From assembly GCF_963678635.1 (NCBI RefSeq), contig NC_087062.1:29970833-30034832 (forward strand): DNA of 64,000 nucleotides. The letters run 5' to 3'. A program made the position numbers and the translations under genes. The notes under the pieces are model-generated. The model was not told the origin of the DNA. It did not search any database and worked only from the letters and a program-made list of their open reading frames with translations. Source of the DNA: Symsagittifera roscoffensis. Taxonomy: Eukaryota; Xenacoelomorpha; Acoela; Convolutidae. Position 1 is the stretch's first letter. Each line of letters starts with the position of its first letter. This document shows positions 9,834-19,775 of this stretch, in pieces.

Positions 9834-12128
9834 TCAAATTGAGGAGGGATGGGATGCTCTCTTTTTTATTGCTATTTTCCTTAATTGAGGTGTTAAGGTC
9901 ATCATTAAGATTTCTGTCATTTTTGTGTTTTTGTAGTCGTGTGTATTTAGTGAGTATGCTTTTCGAACTAGTGTTTCAATACGTACTGCTAATTGTTTGA
10001 TGGTTTCATTTGGTAATCTGCGAATTTCTTTACATAAAACTCTTTGTTGTTGTTTGTTTCTTTCGGAGTCAAACATTTTTGAAAATTCTTGTGTAAATCT
10101 TTTCCAATTTGATTTTATTTCTATAGGCAATACTGAAAACCATTTTTGGGCTGCGCCGTCTAGGGTTGTCTGTATCAACGCTGTGCGTCGATGTATCCAA
10201 TTTTGATGTAGTGGCGTATTAATTGGTTCAGGTCCTATATTTAAAATTAAATTTGCTGTTACTGCATTTAAATAATCTTCTACAGAATGTTCAGGGTCTG
10301 TTCCTGTGAATACCATTAATGGTTTGTTTGATGTTATTGATGATCCACCCATAAGGTATGGATTCATTGTCATTTGTAATGATTCTGCTGCATTAGGCAT
10401 TTGTGAAAAATTAGAAAGTTGATTTTTTGTTATTTCGTGTTGTTGAAGATAATATGGAAGTGGTATTTCATTTTGCATTTGTGTTGATTGATATGAGTGT
10501 GTAATCATTGGGTTTTGTGGCTGAATTAGTTGAAAAGATTGTGTATTAATTGGGTTTTGCATTTGTATTGGTTGTTGATTTTGTGTATCTATCTGGTGTG
10601 GAGAAAAATTTCTATGATGTGTATATGGTTTCTGCATTCCTTGTCCGTGATATTCTTGGGTATATGGTGCAAATATATCTGGTTGTAAATGATCATCATC
10701 AGAGGATAGGTAATCCGTTTGATGAGGTGTTTGTTTTTTATTTTTATTCTGTTGAAAGAATGGGTAATTTTCACTATAATCCTGTGGAGGATGTGGATTA
10801 GCCTGAAAATTTACTGAATTGGTTGTTGCCATTGGATTATTCCAATATCGAGATCTGATTTGGTTATTATTATTATTTCGTGGAGGATAGTTTGTTTTTG
10901 ATGAATGTGTATAATTATAATTATGTTCCGCAAAATTGTTTCTTGTGAATGTTCTGCGTGTTTTCGACGGTATTGTCATGGGTCTATATGTTTGGTAATC
11001 CATTTGTGAATATTTTGGAGCAACCGAAGGTTTAACGGTTGACTGTAATGTTACCTGTGCTAGTGAAGTGTTTGTATTTCTTGGTGTTGTTAAAATTGGA
11101 CGTATTGGTGAAATACTTTGTTGTGTAGTTGTTGTTGTTTGTACAATTTCTTCATTTATGAAGTGTGATGGTGTTTGAATATCTTGTTGAGTGAGGTTCC
11201 TAGTTCCATTAAGGTTTTCATTGTGTATGACGGTCGAGTTTAAGCTGTTATTTCGCGTATCGGGTAAAAATGTATTGTAGTTTAATGGTGTTGCATCAAT
11301 TGTTAATGGTACTACTCTTACATAATCTCTGGTATAAAATATTGTACTTATTGCTTGACTTGCAATTGATTGTGGGATATTTATAAATGCATAATGAGAC
11401 CATTCGGGGTCCCAAACGTAGTCTGACTGTTCTGTGATGGCGGTATCATCGTTTGAATTTTGAGGTCTAAAATTTTTTCTTGCTTGTGAAATTAAATCTA
11501 TATTATGTGTGAAATAATCTATTATAAACCATGCCAAAATTTTTTGTAAGTCATGTTTTGTATGTTGTGAAACATCATCTTTAGTGAAATTTTCTTTAAT
11601 TATATGTAGAAAAGTTGAAATTAGTGTGATTTCATGTCGTACCTTTATATGTTTGGATGTCTCTGTCGGTGAGACATTTGGGATTGGAATTTCGTTCTCT
11701 AATATTGAGATATAACTATATATTATTGCAAAAACTTCATTAGTAAATATGGAGTTTGCTCTTTGTGAGTTATGATATTGTATGCTTTTTATATATTCTG
11801 AGAATACTTTTGAAAATTCTAAATCAAGGTCGTCTGTTTGAATTACATATTTGCGGTGATTCGGGTTTGGTGAGGTTAATTCTATGGTGTAGATTCCGTA
11901 GTGTTGTGTCAAATTACATATATTTTTCAGATAGTGATCAATAATTTGTCTTTTGATTTTTACATCGGGGAACTCTGCTGTACATGGGCTGATTCCGGGT
12001 TCAAATAAATTTAGTAGTAAATTCTTGCAAAGTATATGCTGTCCTCTATCAGTGGGTGCATCTACGAGGAAGGGGAAGATATCGTCATCATCTGGACTAT
12101 CTTCACTTGGAGTGTGTGTTTGGCTCAT
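9834..12128 (-). pseudogene. gag: Retroelement Gag, N-terminal and capsid part (764 aa to a nonsense stop)
   Basis: Structural polyprotein of the element. Residues 1 to about 290 form an acidic, globular-looking region with no family I recognise. Residues about 290-590 are low complexity, rich in Asn, Gln, Thr and Pro. Residues about 600-764 match the retrotransposon Gag (capsid-like) domain: FTGTDPEHSVEDYL, then a Trp-containing helix region with LDGAAQKWF and KRFTQEFSKMF. The TGA at 9834-9836 is an isolated nonsense codon: the same frame continues with related sequence straight into the zinc-knuckle part, so intact gag would have been longer than 1,000 codons. The start at 12128 is the first ATG of the frame and lies inside the upstream small ORF. 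Confidence 0.85.
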
Positions 12129-12570
12129 TTTTTCGTTTAATGACTGTTAATAGGTAATTATCGATGTGTCTAATTGGTTGATTCCAGTTGTATAAATGTA
12201 CTGGTTTGTGTTTATATTGCTTTTTTATTCGTCTTTTTCCTCTTTTTGATGAATTTGATGTTGTTTCTGAGTCAGAAAAATATAATTGATCGTGTATGGG
12301 GCAATTTTTATCTATAGATTCTTTTAATTTATAGAGTTCGTCTAAATTGCTGACTTCTGATTATGAGAATGCGTTTCTATTTTTGGAAAATCTTTTTCGT
12401 GTTATTTGTCTTTGTTTAGTTATTGTTTTTCTTTTTAGTGTTTGTCGTTTTGTTCTAATATATCCAACTGTTTGTGTGTGAGGTGTGATTACAAGGTCGT
12501 ATTTTTTGTTATCTATTTCACAGTTGTGCAAAACGATTGTTTGTTTGTTTCCTAGATTTTTAAATGACAT
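12103..12570 (-). pseudogene. Small basic ORF upstream of and overlapping gag, one nonsense codon
   Basis: A single frame runs from Met at 12570 to TGA at 12103-12105, about 155 codons, interrupted only by TAA at 12361-12363. The 69-aa N-terminal part ends in a strongly basic Lys/Arg/Thr stretch. The part after the stop contains an acidic serine run and another basic patch (KRGKRRIKKQ). The frame ends 26 nt inside gag, whose ATG at 12128 lies in a different frame. The reading frame resumes exactly after the stop, which argues that it was a real ORF in the active element. Such a position suits a leader ORF read by leaky scanning or reinitiation. No known family recognised; alternatives are an N-terminal Gag extension or a nucleic-acid-binding accessory protein. 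Confidence 0.45.
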
Positions 12571-14300
12571 AAGGTTTAGGATGACGGATGCAAAAAGTTG
12601 TTAGATGAATTCTATTTACTTAAATTGTTAGTCCTTACAATTTTTTGGTTAGCTTAACCTGGGTCTATTTGTTCAGGGTTGGAGAGAAAAATAATTCGAT
12701 TCCGAAGAATGATTTTTACTTTCTCGTGGCTAGTATAAGCTAAGGTGTTAACTTACTTAATCTTACTTAGGGGTAGTGATTGTGTTCAAGGGTTGGAGAA
12801 TAGTAAATCGATCCACAAGGTTCAGGTATAATTAGAACGCGAGTAGTTCGTTAGATACTATTTTAAACTTACTAAGTCTATGATATATCCTGGGTCTTGA
12901 TAAGAGGAGGGTTCAAGTGAAGGATGAATAACCGAAGTTCTTCACTGTTTATCCTAATTTGAATGGTTAGTTTTGTTGAAAAATTTCTATTAGTCTTGGG
13001 TTTTGCGAAAGGGTTGGATAGTGAATCGACGTTTGAGGTCGTTAGACACTAACTAAGTGGGTGGGGGAGAACAAAATTGTTCTTTTTGATCCAAGGAGAG
13101 GCCTTGATGATCAAGTTTTAAAATTTAATTAAATAGAAAATGAATTAAGATCCAAGGATAAGCCTTGATGATCTGATTTTAAAATTAAGTGAATTTAAGT
13201 TTAAAATGGTTTAAATTTGTTTAAGAAAAGATTTAGTGTTTTAATGATATTAGTGAGCTTATGATTGCTGTTATGTTTTAGGTGATGAAGCTGAGACAAC
13301 TGATGATTTTATGATTACTAACAGTTTATTGTCATGCTACTAATTTTTATTTTGATTTTCAATAAATATTTTCCAAACATGTTTTATATAATACTGCAGA
13401 ATTTTAGGAAAACGATCTGAGATATTTTTATCAATCGTTATTGTATATTAATATTTTGTTTAGCGCCTGAAATGAGCATGAAGATTGACTTCAAGATTTA
13501 AGTTTGCAAATGAAAATCTAAATTCATTGCTAATAAAATTCTAAATATAAAAGTTTGTGTTGGCTTTTGCCGTACTATCATATAACTATTTGGTAAGTTT
13601 CTATTTTGTCGTATGTCGTCTCTGGTTCGAGGTCTTCTTCCAATTCCGGGTAGTTCTCTTATCGTTCGGAATATTGGCTTTGATCTATTGAGTCGTAGAG
13701 ACATTTCGATTAAATTATCGTCGTATAACATTTTAAAAATGTTTTGTCTAAATTCTAATCTATTTTTGGTTAATTCTAAGCTATTAAGGTCTTGTTCGAG
13801 ACTTATGGTCGCACCAGATGAGTTATAACCGAGGTGGTTAACTCATAGAGTAATTTCGGATAGGGTACACCGTCTGCTCGTCACGCTATCTTATTTTCGG
13901 CCGGATAGATTCGTCCAACTTCTTAGTCTAATACCGATCCTAATCTTACTCTTATACTATCTAGTCTCAGGGTGTTTAACTAGTCTCTGCTAGGCTCAAT
14001 AGATCTAGGGTATACTGGTTTATTGCGGTTGCTGAAGTCTTCTTGGAGAGTCAACTAATTTCTAAGTTAAATTCAAATCTCTCTGGTGCTGAAATTACAA
14101 GTAATTCCAGCACTTACAAATAAGTGGGTTGTTAGTTAGATGGATCATGATTGGTTAATATTAAATACTTTACAGTGGTAAAATATCTAATTTATCCAAT
14201 CATAAAATGTAGTTTAGATCAGGTTCCAATTTAAACTTGTTGATTTTTTTTAAACTAAAAACTGTTGGAGACTAGTTAACTGTTGGAGACTAGTTAACTG
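12571..14300 (-). repeat. Retroelement 5' leader and probable 5' LTR (boundaries unresolved)
   Basis: This stretch precedes the first retroelement ORF and carries no conserved domain. It holds internal repeats: three diverged copies of a motif starting GGGTTGGAGA and containing TCGAT at about 12676, 12791 and 13012; a ~60-bp tandem pair beginning GATCCAAGGA at 13087 and 13149; and an exact 18-bp tandem duplication (CTGTTGGAGACTAGTTAA) at about 14264-14300. A TG...CA LTR with an adjacent tRNA primer site should be here, but without the 3' LTR for comparison I cannot place it. An open frame of about 112 codons (13498-13840, minus) is listed separately. Confidence 0.5.
13498..13731 (-). CDS. Small ORF in the retroelement leader, function unknown
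   Basis: A 77-aa ORF from its Met, in a frame that stays open upstream to about 13840 (about 112 codons). The product is Arg/Asn/Leu-rich, with an acidic-amphipathic first half and a basic middle containing GIGRRPRTRDD. I recognise no family. The sequence reads like protein rather than random translation, since the frame is open through a stretch where the other frames are not. It may still be a chance ORF inside an LTR. It could be a first coding exon spliced to a downstream retroelement gene, but no donor was verified. Confidence 0.25.
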   Translation of the reverse strand: MLYDDNLIEMSLRLNRSKPIFRTIRELPGIGRRPRTRDDIRQNRNLPNSYMIVRQKPTQTFIFRILLAMNLDFHLQT

Positions 14301-15165
14301 GCAATTGGAAAATTCAGCGTTTTTTTCCGATACAAGCAGTAACGTTTACGTATATTGGTTTTTTTGCAACCTTTCCAACTCCTTCACGAGGGAAACAAAT
14401 CATAAAATTCAAGAAAGAAAAATAATTATTCGTTGTTGGTTGTTGCTATCTGAACAGTGAGTTTGGTTGGAATCTTGAGCTTGTATTACAACAGAATCGC
14501 CCGAGTTACTTTTCCACGAGAGTCCATCCCTGTCAAAGTCTTGCTTGTATTGCCCTGGACTTCCGCGAGCAATCTAACAGACCAGGCCTGAACTTTTTTG
14601 GTTGGTTTTTCAAAAAAGCAACGATTTCGAACCTGCCCTTTAACAAAAAGAGCCAAAAATAATTCTCATATAAGAAAACCCATGGTTAGTCAGCAGAATC
14701 TCGCAGAAAAACTGCCTTCATAGATTCACCATTGAGAATAAAGTTTGACACTTTCACAGAATTATGATCAAAAGTATAACTTTTTCTCTGTGGCTAGATG
14801 GCTATTACCTAGAAAAAAACGATGTTTGAAAAAACTTAAGATGTTTTTCTGTCATAATTAGGCTTATATTATTTTTATAAACCAAAAAATAACAAAAAAT
14901 TAAGGCTAAAATTACAAAAAAAATTAAATTTATCAAGTTTTTTTATATCAGTTTGGTCGGAACATTCTATGCTCTTTCGACAGCAATTGGCTATCCTTAT
15001 TTTTTTCTGACATAAGTACCACTTACTAAAACCTAAACCACGTAAATTCTCCGATTTGAGATTCGTGTACTCAAGTTGTAACGAAAAGGCAAAATCATTA
15101 GCTATGAGAATTGTTCAGGTTTCTGTATGTCGGATGAATATAGAAAAAAATTATCGAATATTCTA
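14301..15165. other. Unassigned intronic or flanking sequence
   Basis: About 860 bases between the retroelement and the SINE with no long open frame and no repeat I could match elsewhere in the window. Confidence 0.4.
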
Positions 15166-15448
15166 ATGAGGCACTTAGCATAGTGGTAAATTGTTAACTT
15201 CGAGATAGTCAGATCGTGTATTCGATCCCATGACATGGAAATGATAGTCTGTGAGGTCGAGCTATCACTTGACATCTAGCTTCAGGTCTACCACAGACTG
15301 ACCGATAACGGAGGCAATAGTGGTACCACGTGAAAATTCTAGACGCAAAAAAAAACAGCCTTGAATCGAAAAAAAGCTTCGCGCAACAAAATGACTCTGT
15401 GGGGAAATAAAAGAAACAAACTACGCTTAGACAGGCTGGATAACCTAT
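15166..15448 (+). mobile_element. tRNA-derived SINE, full-length-looking copy
   Basis: The head (about 15168-15240) resembles a tRNA gene: a TAGCATAGTGG A box, and about 40 bases later a TATTCGATCCC B box. The ~210-bp body that follows is shared with an inverted copy at 27768-28033, including CTATCACTTGACATCTAGC-like, TCTACCACAG and TGTGGGGAAATAA blocks and the end GGCTGGATAACC. The A and B boxes would drive RNA polymerase III transcription. There is no poly-A tail. It sits about 140 bp upstream of the first visible kinase exon, same orientation. Confidence 0.75.
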
Positions 15449-15585
15449 CAGAAATTAAGAAGAGAGGGGAAGAGACAGAGAAAAAAGGGCGCGTCAGTGA
15501 AGTGATTAAGTGGCTCGTGAAGTGAAGTGGCTCGTATGTTATTCCTTTCCCTCGTTAATAAATGGTATTAGAAAATTAATTTCAG

Positions 15586-15746
15586 CCGTTCGGTGCCAGT
15601 GATGCGTCGGCGTCTACTCTGACTCGAAGTCTGCAGTCCAACAAGAGAAGGGGTTTTGAGCAGCAGCAGTGGTTCCACGGAGACATATCCAGGGACGAGT
15701 GCCAGAGGAGACTGAGGGAGACAGGCGTCAAGGACGGCACTTTTCT
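15586..15746 (+). CDS. Syk/Shark-like tyrosine kinase, SH2 exon 1 (first visible exon)
   Basis: Follows an acceptor (TTAATTTCAG) and is open in phase 0. It ends at a GTATGT donor after two bases of a codon. It encodes a short basic lead (SNKRRGFEQQQ) and then the start of an SH2 domain: WFHGDISRDECQRRL, the betaA strand and alphaA helix, ending in DGTF plus the split Leu codon of the FLVR motif. The next exon supplies the rest of that motif in phase. SH2 domains bind phosphotyrosine peptides. Earlier exons (possibly a first SH2 and ankyrin repeats, as in Shark kinases) must lie left of here, beyond or across the retroelement. Confidence 0.88.
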
Positions 15747-15954
15747 GTATGTTGTTTAAAAATTGTTCATATGGCAGGTTGAATGTGAGAGAAGTTGTAG
15801 AAATGTGTTCACGCTGAGATGTTTCAATTCTATTTCGAATATCAAATGTCATACTAAACAGGCTTTCGCAAGTTGATTTTCAGAAGAAAAAAAAGGGGGG
15901 ATTAAAAAGAGCCCTAAACGAATCCAATTAGATGCTATGAGCCGCTAAATGGAA

Positions 15955-16135
15955 AAGAGGGGTTTGAAGCAATAGCAGATTTAGGGAGCGGGGGGCAGGG
16001 GGGGGGGGCTTTTTCTTCAAGCATTCGACCCCCTGACTACCCAAAGGGTCCCCCTTTGGTACTATTTTAAGACCTTCATTTCTGGCTGGCTGACCCGAAA
16101 GTTTTTGTAAAGGCGCCTTTGGCGCCAATATATAC
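15955..16135 (+). repeat. Family C repeat, 3'-truncated copy
   Basis: Begins with GCAGATTTAGGG followed by a G run. It shares the blocks CGACCCCCTGACTACCCAA, AGGGTCCCCCTTTGGTACT and AAAGGCGCCTTTGGCGCCAA with copies at 21250, 38126 and 44794, stopping after the last block. Confidence 0.7.
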
Positions 16136-16409
16136 CATTAAACGAATATGACGGGACTAAAATAGACTCATTGGCACATAACAAAAAATATCTAAAAAAC
16201 TTCATTTGAAAGTTTTAGCTGTACCACAGCACAGGCGTAATAATCTCAAAAAAGGCAATTTCTGTGCAAATACATTTTATCTCGAACTGCCTAGCAACTA
16301 GCAACTCAATCTTTTTTGAATATTTTCATTGGCCGAAATAAAAAGATGTTTTCAAAAAAAAGATGCTTCGATTGGACAAAGTAAATTTTTCGTAACAATT
16401 TTAAAATTA

Positions 16410-17070
16410 GACAAGACCGCTCGTATATTAAGGCAAAGCGTTCATTGAATGTTCCAACTGCCCCAAATATTGAAAAATTAGAAATTTGGACAATAATTTT
16501 GGACATTATCAAAGATCAAGTGTGAAATTTGAGCAGCACGAAACTTATACGACCATTTAGCTAGCTAGCCTCAATTCGGTGGCGTCCCTCATGCTTGAGG
16601 GACCGAATGCTTGAAATTAATTCTAGCTTACTATCAGCCAATCAGAATTGAGTATTCAAAATCTCAAAGTAAATCGCAAAAATCTCAAAGTGAGAAAATA
16701 AATTCAGGCCATTAGTGTTATTATTGACCGATTAGATAATAAGCAGATGAGTTTTCAAGCCTAAAAAAAATTCTTTTGATTTTGAACTCAAAAATCTTGA
16801 TGTTTATCTGAATACTAAGACGCTTGTAACCCGCAATTTGTAATATTTTTGATTATTTTCCACTGATTTAATGAGTTTTATGTAATATTGACTTCGAGTT
16901 TGTGAGAAAGGTATTAGCGATTTTGATTGGTTGAAATTTTTCAAGCATTCGGTCCCTCAAGCATGAGAAACCTCACCCTCAATTCATTTTATTTTGTAAC
17001 GATTTTGTTGTACTGGATAATTATCCACGCATAAATAATTCGCGTTACGCTTACAGGGTCGAGGTAATCA
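16410..17070 (-). repeat. Family B repeat interrupted by a MITE
   Basis: On the plus strand it starts ACAAGACCGCTCGTAT, contains GGACATTATCAAAGATCAA and continues after a 400-bp insertion with the CATAAATAATTCGCGTTACG block. The same order without the insertion occurs at 41852-42340 and 54427-54907. Confidence 0.75.
16578..16977. mobile_element. 400-bp MITE with ~38-bp TIRs and 8-bp target duplication
   Basis: Terminal inverted repeats share CTCATGCTTGAGGGACCG and AATGCTTGAAA. The left end starts GGTGGCGTCCCTC and the right end, reverse complemented, starts GGTGAGGTTTCTC. The element is flanked on both sides by CTCAATTC (16570-16577 and 16978-16985). Uninterrupted family B copies elsewhere carry CTCAATTCAATTT at this point, which proves the insertion. 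It has no coding capacity. An 8-bp duplication points to the hAT or P superfamilies; the TIR sequence itself does not decide. Confidence 0.85.
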
Positions 17071-17257
17071 AGCCACCAGGACTTTAAGCCGAAGGGACTT
17101 CAGGCCGAAATTTAAACTTCACACGCACATCAAAATACTGTTTTTCATCTAAAAAATGTTTTTTTTTCGAAAACTTAGGCACATTCAGTCCGCAATCAGC
17201 TTTATTGATGACAATGCATCCCTAAGTAAGGCATAACATCAGCCAGATTTTAAAATG
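17071..17257. other. Spacer between repeats
   Basis: Short intronic sequence with no recognised feature. Confidence 0.3.
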
Positions 17258-17685
17258 AACAAGACTGCTCGTATCAGGGCGAAGCCTTGAATCTTCCGAC
17301 TGCCTTTAAGGTCTATGGAGCAATGAGAACATGAAAAAATTAAGTGTAATAAAAATAGAATGAATACTTTTTTAAAAAGTTTTTTTTGTGAAAAATGTCC
17401 CCCCCACACGCCATATAAAGTATAAAGTACAAAATGGTAAATTTCGCTCCTAGTAGCAAAATATTGCGCGTTAATTGCCCCAAATTGGCCAAAATGGCAA
17501 TCTTTAAATCCCCATATTTTTACGAAAACTGATCACGGGTGAAATATTTTTTCAAATTTAAGCTCAGAACAACAATACTTTTTAAATATAAAAAAAATTC
17601 CGTCAAAAATGGCTAGTTAAAAAATCGAAACTTGTCTGAAGAAACAAAAACCCACCCCGAGCACAAATTTTTGAAAGTCGGAACA
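17258..17685 (-). repeat. Family A repeat, minus orientation
   Basis: Family A, read in its own orientation, begins TGTTCCGACTTTCG with a CTTTCGATACGAAAG hairpin. It runs through GCTCGGGGTGGG, CTTCAGACAAATTTCGAC, an AATTAACGCGCG...TTAACGCGTAAGCGGAG dyad, a TATATGGCGTGTGGGG block and a T-rich tract. It ends with AGTCGGAACATTCAGGG, a CAGGGCTTCGCCCTG hairpin and ATACGAGCAGTCTTG. Full copies are about 530 bp. No ORF is conserved, so it is non-autonomous. This copy is complete at both ends but lacks part of the middle. Confidence 0.85.
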
Positions 17686-17700
17686 ATAAATTTTAAACAT

Positions 17701-18105
17701 GAACAAGACTGCTCGTATCAGGGCGAGGCCCCGAATGTTCCGACTGCTTTTTAAGGTCTATGGAGCAGTAGAAACATGAAAATTTAAATAAAAAAATATA
17801 TATTTTTTTAAATTTTTTTAAATTTTTTTTTATTTGAGAAATTTTTGCGAAAATCATCCCCCGTATCATACCCGGAATCCCACACCATTTTTAGTACAAA
17901 GTGATAGATTTTGCTCGTAGTTACAACTAAATTATGACAAATAAGCTTCTTTCAACCGACTTGGAACTATTTCTAAGACAGAATAAATCTCCGCTTACGC
18001 GTTGATAGTGCAAAATATATCGTAATTGTCCCAAATTGGCCAAAATGGCAATCTTTAAACCGTCATAACTTAACAAAAAATGATCACAGGTGAAATATAT
18101 TAAAA
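17701..18105 (-). repeat. Family A repeat, minus orientation, 5'-truncated (own orientation)
   Basis: Starts at the AACAAGACTGCTCGTAT end immediately after the previous copy and stops near the GATCACAGGTGAAAT block, so the hairpin at its other end is missing. Confidence 0.8.
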
Positions 18106-18443
18106 TTAGGCATGCAAAATCAGTGCAAATTCTCAAGTTTCAATTCTAACAAGGAAGTTCCCGGGACGATCTTGCTCATTTTTGAGGAAATTAATGAAAG
18201 AAAAAAGCCAAATAAATTAAAATCTTTGTCCTCACATACGGGTTTTGGGACAAATATAACCTAAGTCAGGAAGGAAATTTGCTCACATTAGGGAATTGTG
18301 AAGGGGTTTTTCAATTGTCAATGAGAATTAGGAACTACTTTGAGCGAATTTTATAGCAGTTAAAAATCGACTACCTCAATTAATCTGAAAGAATCTTAAA
18401 AAGAACCCAATGAGGTAACCCCTGTATGATTTACTATTTTTAG

Positions 18444-18573
18444 AGTGCGGAGGCGGGGCATGTACTTTGTGCTGTCTACTTGTTGGGACAATGAGGTCAG
18501 CCACTACCTCGTCAACGTAGAGGGGGGCAAGTTCGGAATCCCAGGGGGCAGGATATTCTCAAACCTCAATCAG
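18444..18573 (+). CDS. Syk/Shark-like kinase, SH2 exon 2 (FLVR arginine)
   Basis: Bounded by acceptor ...ATTTTTAG and donor CAG/GTAACA. It enters after two bases of a codon and exits in phase 0. With exon 1 it completes DGTFLVRRR, the phosphotyrosine-binding arginine (betaB5) of SH2 domains. Next come MYFVLSTCW, VSHYLVN (betaD His) and GGKFGIPGGRIFSNLNQ, the betaD-betaE strands and the start of alphaB. The intron before it is 2.7 kb and falls inside the FLVR codon set; the one after is 16.3 kb and full of repeats. All key SH2 residues are present, so the domain should be functional. Confidence 0.92.
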
Positions 18574-18654
18574 GTAACAATCCACTCATATCCGGATAGA
18601 GATTATTGTGCAGCCGATGTATAAATGTTTTAGTATATCATTATGAGGCCAAAC

Positions 18655-19030
18655 TTAGCATTCTGTGCATTGTATGCGGATTCCACAACAGTCCAAAATC
18701 AGATTTGTCGCGGAATCCACATCATTGCTACTTTTCTTTCATCTTCTTTGCTGTTACGGATTCCACAAACAAATACTTAAAACACTGTTCTGCTCAAAAT
18801 CGCTCCAAAAATAGACAAATTTGCGGAATCCGCAACCGTATTTGCGGAATCTAAAACAGTTTGTGGAAACCATAAACAAACAATAAGACAAGCTATAGTT
18901 AAAATGATCTGTTGCGGAATCCGCAACTGTCAGCGGAATCCGCAAAGTGCAAGTGGAATCCGCAAAATGTAAATGGAATCCGCATTTTGTTTGCGGATTC
19001 CGTTTACATATATGTATACATGTAGTAGCG
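18655..19030 (+). repeat. Family G repeat rich in GCGGAATCCGC dyads
   Basis: Contains about ten copies of GCGGAATCCGC or close variants in either orientation, at irregular spacing. Six lie within 18830-18990, separated by short strings such as AAATGTAAATG. The part 18690-18830 is an inverted homologue of 48430-48600: both share the CAGCAAAGAAGAT block and a TTTTGGAGC block. It lies just downstream of SH2 exon 2 in intron sequence. Confidence 0.7.
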
Positions 19031-19089
19031 TTTAAAATTTAATCTTTTAATTACATGATTTGATTTCACTTAATAGGAATTTACAAGAT

Positions 19090-19350
19090 CAGTGTTTGGG
19101 ATTAATGAAATCCCATTACTGACCACTATTTGGGATCGATGAAGTCCCAAATATTGAACTAATTCGACGATTTGCTATGCGTTGGGTTTCTAATCACTCT
19201 CAACCCAGTGACTCCAAATAAAGAATGTATTCCATGTTTATTCCATATTATTCTAGTTTTTGGGATTCCATCAATCCAAAATACTGACCTAATTTGGCGA
19301 TATGCTGTGTGTTGTATATTCACACACTCTCAACTCAACGACTCCAGATA
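19090..19350 (+). repeat. Tandem ~130-bp repeats with a TTTGGGAT...TCCCAAA dyad
   Basis: Three starts of the type TTTGGGATNNATGAA (19096, 19129, 19259), two followed by a shared block (GACGATTTGCTATGCG / GGCGATATGCTGTGTG, then CTCTCAAC...GACTCC). Diverged direct repeats inside the same dyad-rich region. Confidence 0.6.
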
Positions 19351-19544
19351 TTGAAATTATTCGATGTTGTGTTTCCAAAATACTAAAAGATGACATCCAG
19401 CGATTTAGGTAACCAATATTTCAAGACTTGTTCGTGGATTCCGCTGACAATGGTTAAGTTCTTGCTTTTAAATTCCGCATTGCTAGAGATAAGAATCTAG
19501 CTCAAGCTTATAATTGTTCAGATGCAAGTTCAGTATTAGACGAA

Positions 19545-19775
19545 ATTCGGAATCCACTTAAAGTTTGCGGAACCCGCTTACATTTTCGGATTCAGCTTAC
19601 TTTTTGCGGAATCCACTTACAGTTACGGAATCCAAAACAACTAGCTATTTTCGCTTGTTGCGGAATCCGCGACACAACAAATGTGTCGACAAAATTTACG
19701 TTACAATCATATGTTTGCTGAATCCACGGAAGTTTTGTAAGTGGAATCCACTTACATTTTGGAATTTGTTTAAAG
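19545..19775 (+). repeat. Second cluster of GCGGAATCC dyads
   Basis: Eight or so variants of GCGGAATCC(A/G)C, often followed by TTACA, e.g. GCGGAATCCACTTACAG and GTGGAATCCACTTACA. Same word as the cluster at 18655. Confidence 0.65.

Larger units (their letters stand above)
1..14300 (-). mobile_element. Ty3/Gypsy-like env-bearing retroelement, antisense, incomplete at left edge
   Basis: Read on the minus strand from high to low coordinates the order is leader, small ORF, gag, protease, RT, RNase H, integrase, three downstream ORFs ending in an Env-like protein. That order (RNase H before integrase, protease before RT) is the Ty3/Gypsy and retrovirus order. The 3' end with its polypurine tract and LTR lies beyond position 1. 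I could not delimit a 5' LTR, so the right boundary is approximate. Visible breaks: in-frame stops at 12361-12363, 9834-9836, 7456-7458 and 7222-7224; frame changes near 9105, 5580 and 980; a small deletion plus stop near 6650. Everything between these breaks is clean coding sequence, which suggests recent inactivation. It is antisense to the kinase gene downstream. Confidence 0.9.

Noticed and set aside
18655-19775. CRISPR-like array suggested by the repeated GCGGAATCCGC word
   Set aside because: Irregular spacing, both orientations, words too short and variable, and the DNA is eukaryotic.
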